Below the pieces are notes generated by a model. It did not search any database, had not been told where the DNA came from, and saw only the letters and a list, made by a program, of their open reading frames with translations. A stretch of DNA of 22,527 nt from Firmicutes bacterium UBA1702 (GTDB taxonomy: Bacteria > Bacillota > Clostridia > Peptostreptococcales > Anaerovoracaceae), in assembly GCA_002320005.1 (NCBI GenBank), contig DCJK01000031.1:1-22527 (forward strand). Direction: 5' to 3'. Positions within the stretch are counted from its first letter, which is position 1; the number at the start of each line of letters is the position of its first letter. Both the position numbers and the translations under genes were made by a program. Positions 20,650-22,527 of the stretch are shown piece by piece.

Positions 20650-22464
20650 ATGAACGAGGTCAAGAAACCCAAGAAGCCTCTGCTGTACTATTACTTCATA
20701 GTGCTGCTGGGCATAATGCTCTTTAACTTTTTAGTGATGCCGGCAATAGTCGAAGGTCAGATAACCGAAAAAGACTACGGCTATTTCATAAAGATGACAG
20801 AAAAGGGCCAGATAGGCCAGGTGGAGATACAGGAACAGGAAAACCAGATACTCTTCACCAGTAAAGACGGCAGCAAGATATATAAGACAGGAATGGTGGA
20901 TGATCCTGATCTCGTTCAGAGGCTCTATGAGTCAGGGGCTACCTTCTCAGGGGAGATCATAAAACAGACATCGCCTGTTGTAAGCATTCTCATTTCGTGG
21001 GTGCTTCCGATAATAATATTTATTGCGCTGGGTCAATACATGTCAAAGAAAATGTTTGACAAGGCCGGAGGCAATAATGCGCTGATGTTCGGAAAGAGTA
21101 ATGCCAAAGTATATGTAAAATCTTCGGAAGGAATAAAATTTTCCGATGTGGCAGGTGAAGACGAGGCTAAGGAGAACCTTTCGGAAATCGTCGATTATCT
21201 CCATAATCCGGATAAATACAAAGAGGTAGGTGCAGCCATGCCTAAAGGAGTGCTTCTGGTAGGCCCTCCGGGAACAGGCAAGACCATGCTTGCCAAGGCT
21301 GTTGCAGGCGAAGCTAATGTGCCCTTCTTTTCCATGTCGGGTTCCGAATTTGTGGAGATGTTTGTGGGCATGGGGGCTTCCAAGGTGCGCGACCTCTTTA
21401 AACAGGCCAAGGAGAAAGCTCCGTGCATTGTGTTCATAGACGAAATAGATGCAATAGGAAAGAAGAGAGACGGTCAGCTGGGAGGAAATGACGAGAGAGA
21501 GCAGACCCTCAACCAGCTCCTTACAGAGATGGACGGTTTTGAGGGGAACACCGGAGTAATAATTCTGGCCGCTACCAACAGACCTGAATCTCTGGATCCT
21601 GCCCTGACCAGACCCGGACGCTTTGACCGGCGCGTGCCGGTAGAACTTCCCGATCTGAAAGGAAGAGAGGATATCCTCAAAGTTCATGCAAAGAAGATAA
21701 AGACAGACAAGGATATAGATTACAGTAAGATTGCCAGAATGGCTTCCGGCGCTTCCGGAGCAGAGTTGGCAAATATAGTCAACGAAGCGGCTTTGAGAGC
21801 TGTAAGAGACAAACGGAGTTTTGCCACTCAGGAAGACTTCGAGGAAAGCATTGAAGTTGTAATTGCGGGATATCAGAAGAAGAATGCGATCCTCACAGAC
21901 AGCGAGAAGCGTATAGTGGCTTTCCACGAGGTGGGACATGCCTTGGTGGCAGCCCTGCAGACTCACTCTGCACCTGTCGAAAAGATAACCATCGTTCCAC
22001 GTACGTCAGGAGCACTGGGATATACCATGCAGGTGGAAGAAGGCAATCACTACCTTATGAGCAAAGAGGAAATAGAGAACAAGATTGCCACCTTTACCGG
22101 AGGAAGAGCTGCAGAAGAGCTGACTTTCGGTTCTGTAACCACGGGCGCTGCCAATGATATTGAACAGGCGACAAGGCTGGCCAGAGCCATGATTACCAGA
22201 TACGGAATGAGCGATGATTTCGGAATGGTGGCTATGGAAACCCTTAACAACCAGTATCTGGGCGGAGATACCACCCTTGCCTGCTCTGCTGAGACTCAGG
22301 CTCGGATAGACAGGCAGGTTGTGGAGCTGGTGAGAAAGCAATACGACAAAGCCCTGGGTATTCTGAAAGACAACAGAGATAAGCTTGAGGAGCTGGCCGG
22401 ATACCTGTATGAAAAAGAGACAATAACTGGGGAAGAGTTTATGAATATTCTGGGAGAGGAATAA
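20650..22464 (+). CDS. ftsH: ATP-dependent zinc metalloprotease FtsH
   Basis: A 604-aa membrane-anchored AAA+ protease (hexamer) that extracts and degrades misfolded or short-lived proteins. Domain order: transmembrane helix 1 (about 11-30), short extracytoplasmic domain, helix 2 (about 109-128), AAA module with Walker A GPPGTGKT (205-212), Walker B IVFIDEID (260-267) and the SRH arginines in TNRPESLDPALTRPGRFDRR (309-328). The M41 protease domain follows with HEVGH (426-430) and a downstream TTGAANDIEQAT segment supplying the Asp ligand. Length and motifs are canonical and intact. RBS AAGGAG lies upstream. Its place behind hsp20 and a CIRCE site puts it under HrcA control. The gene ends 8 bp before a terminator. 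Confidence 0.97.
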   Translation: MNEVKKPKKPLLYYYFIVLLGIMLFNFLVMPAIVEGQITEKDYGYFIKMTEKGQIGQVEIQEQENQILFTSKDGSKIYKTGMVDDPDLVQRLYESGATFSGEIIKQTSPVVSILISWVLPIIIFIALGQYMSKKMFDKAGGNNALMFGKSNAKVYVKSSEGIKFSDVAGEDEAKENLSEIVDYLHNPDKYKEVGAAMPKGVLLVGPPGTGKTMLAKAVAGEANVPFFSMSGSEFVEMFVGMGASKVRDLFKQAKEKAPCIVFIDEIDAIGKKRDGQLGGNDEREQTLNQLLTEMDGFEGNTGVIILAATNRPESLDPALTRPGRFDRRVPVELPDLKGREDILKVHAKKIKTDKDIDYSKIARMASGASGAELANIVNEAALRAVRDKRSFATQEDFEESIEVVIAGYQKKNAILTDSEKRIVAFHEVGHALVAALQTHSAPVEKITIVPRTSGALGYTMQVEEGNHYLMSKEEIENKIATFTGGRAAEELTFGSVTTGAANDIEQATRLARAMITRYGMSDDFGMVAMETLNNQYLGGDTTLACSAETQARIDRQVVELVRKQYDKALGILKDNRDKLEELAGYLYEKETITGEEFMNILGEE

Positions 22465-22472
22465 TCCCGTGA

Positions 22473-22502
22473 AAAAACACCGGCTGCGGCCGGTGTTTTT
22501 TT
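22473..22502 (+). terminator. Terminator of the hsp20-ftsH operon
   Basis: AAAAACACCGGC (22473-22484) pairs perfectly with GCCGGTGTTTTT (22489-22500) around TGCG, followed by further T. A and T runs on both sides make it bidirectional in principle. Confidence 0.92.
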
Positions 22503-22527
22503 GTGGTATGACGGGCATACCGTCAGT

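Noticed and set aside
21043..21966. 307-codon minus-strand frame opposite ftsH
   Set aside because: FtsH on the plus strand is unambiguous; the opposite frame is a shadow.
1..22527. CRISPR arrays, tRNA or rRNA genes, complete insertion sequences
   Set aside because: No regularly spaced repeats, no tRNA-like T-arm/acceptor sequence and no transposase frame were found by eye.

Overview
The window looks like chromosomal DNA from an anaerobic, low-to-mid GC Clostridia (Firmicutes) bacterium. The strongest marker is the SCIFF peptide with its radical-SAM maturase (scfA-scfB), which is close to a signature of Clostridia. Supporting signs are AGGAGG-type ribosome sites, sigma-A-like promoters, a HrcA/CIRCE operator, a ferredoxin-nitroreductase and a relic of the sporulation protease gene spoIVB. 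An assignment below class level would be a guess.

Region 1 (1-2.6 kb, minus strand, visibly AT-rich) is an accessory island. A tightly packed operon encodes a ThsB-like TIR protein, then a protein with a TIR/deoxyribosyltransferase-like head and a TPR-like tail, then the first codons of another TIR-like protein that runs off the left edge. This is most likely an anti-phage system related to, but not obviously identical to, Thoeris. Behind it lie a stop-interrupted small ORF with a strong terminator and a small zinc-ribbon membrane protein.

Region 2 (2.6-9.5 kb) is a patchwork. It holds a MerR regulator next to a promoter of MerR-type architecture and a lipoprotein made of Asp/aromatic repeats, an orphan protein, a VOC protein, a rhodanese, a ferredoxin-nitroreductase and a DUF308 membrane protein. 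Between them lie at least four broken genes: C-terminal pieces of spoIVB, of a cstA-like transporter and of a radical-SAM/SPASM protein, plus a frameshifted toxin-like fragment. A very short self-terminating RNA with a near-consensus promoter sits at about 9.2 kb.

Region 3 (9.5-14.5 kb) is housekeeping and redox: punA-xpt (purine salvage), scfA-scfB (RiPP and maturase), and a minus-strand operon DUF2975 - YozG-like HTH - geranylgeranyl-reductase-type flavoprotein.

Region 4 (14.7-20.0 kb) is a four-gene operon: a Zn-finger/LuxR-type regulator, an M32 carboxypeptidase paralogue whose HExxH zinc motif is destroyed, an MFS transporter, and an Xaa-Pro dipeptidyl-peptidase (S15) with an intact triad. 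It suggests peptide or peptide-like substrate handling.

Region 5 (20.0-22.5 kb) is a heat-shock operon: a CIRCE operator overlapping a sigma-A promoter drives hsp20 and ftsH.

The items most worth follow-up are the TIR operon, the apparently catalytically dead M32 protein in a peptide operon, the MerR/repeat-lipoprotein module and the tiny hairpin RNA.
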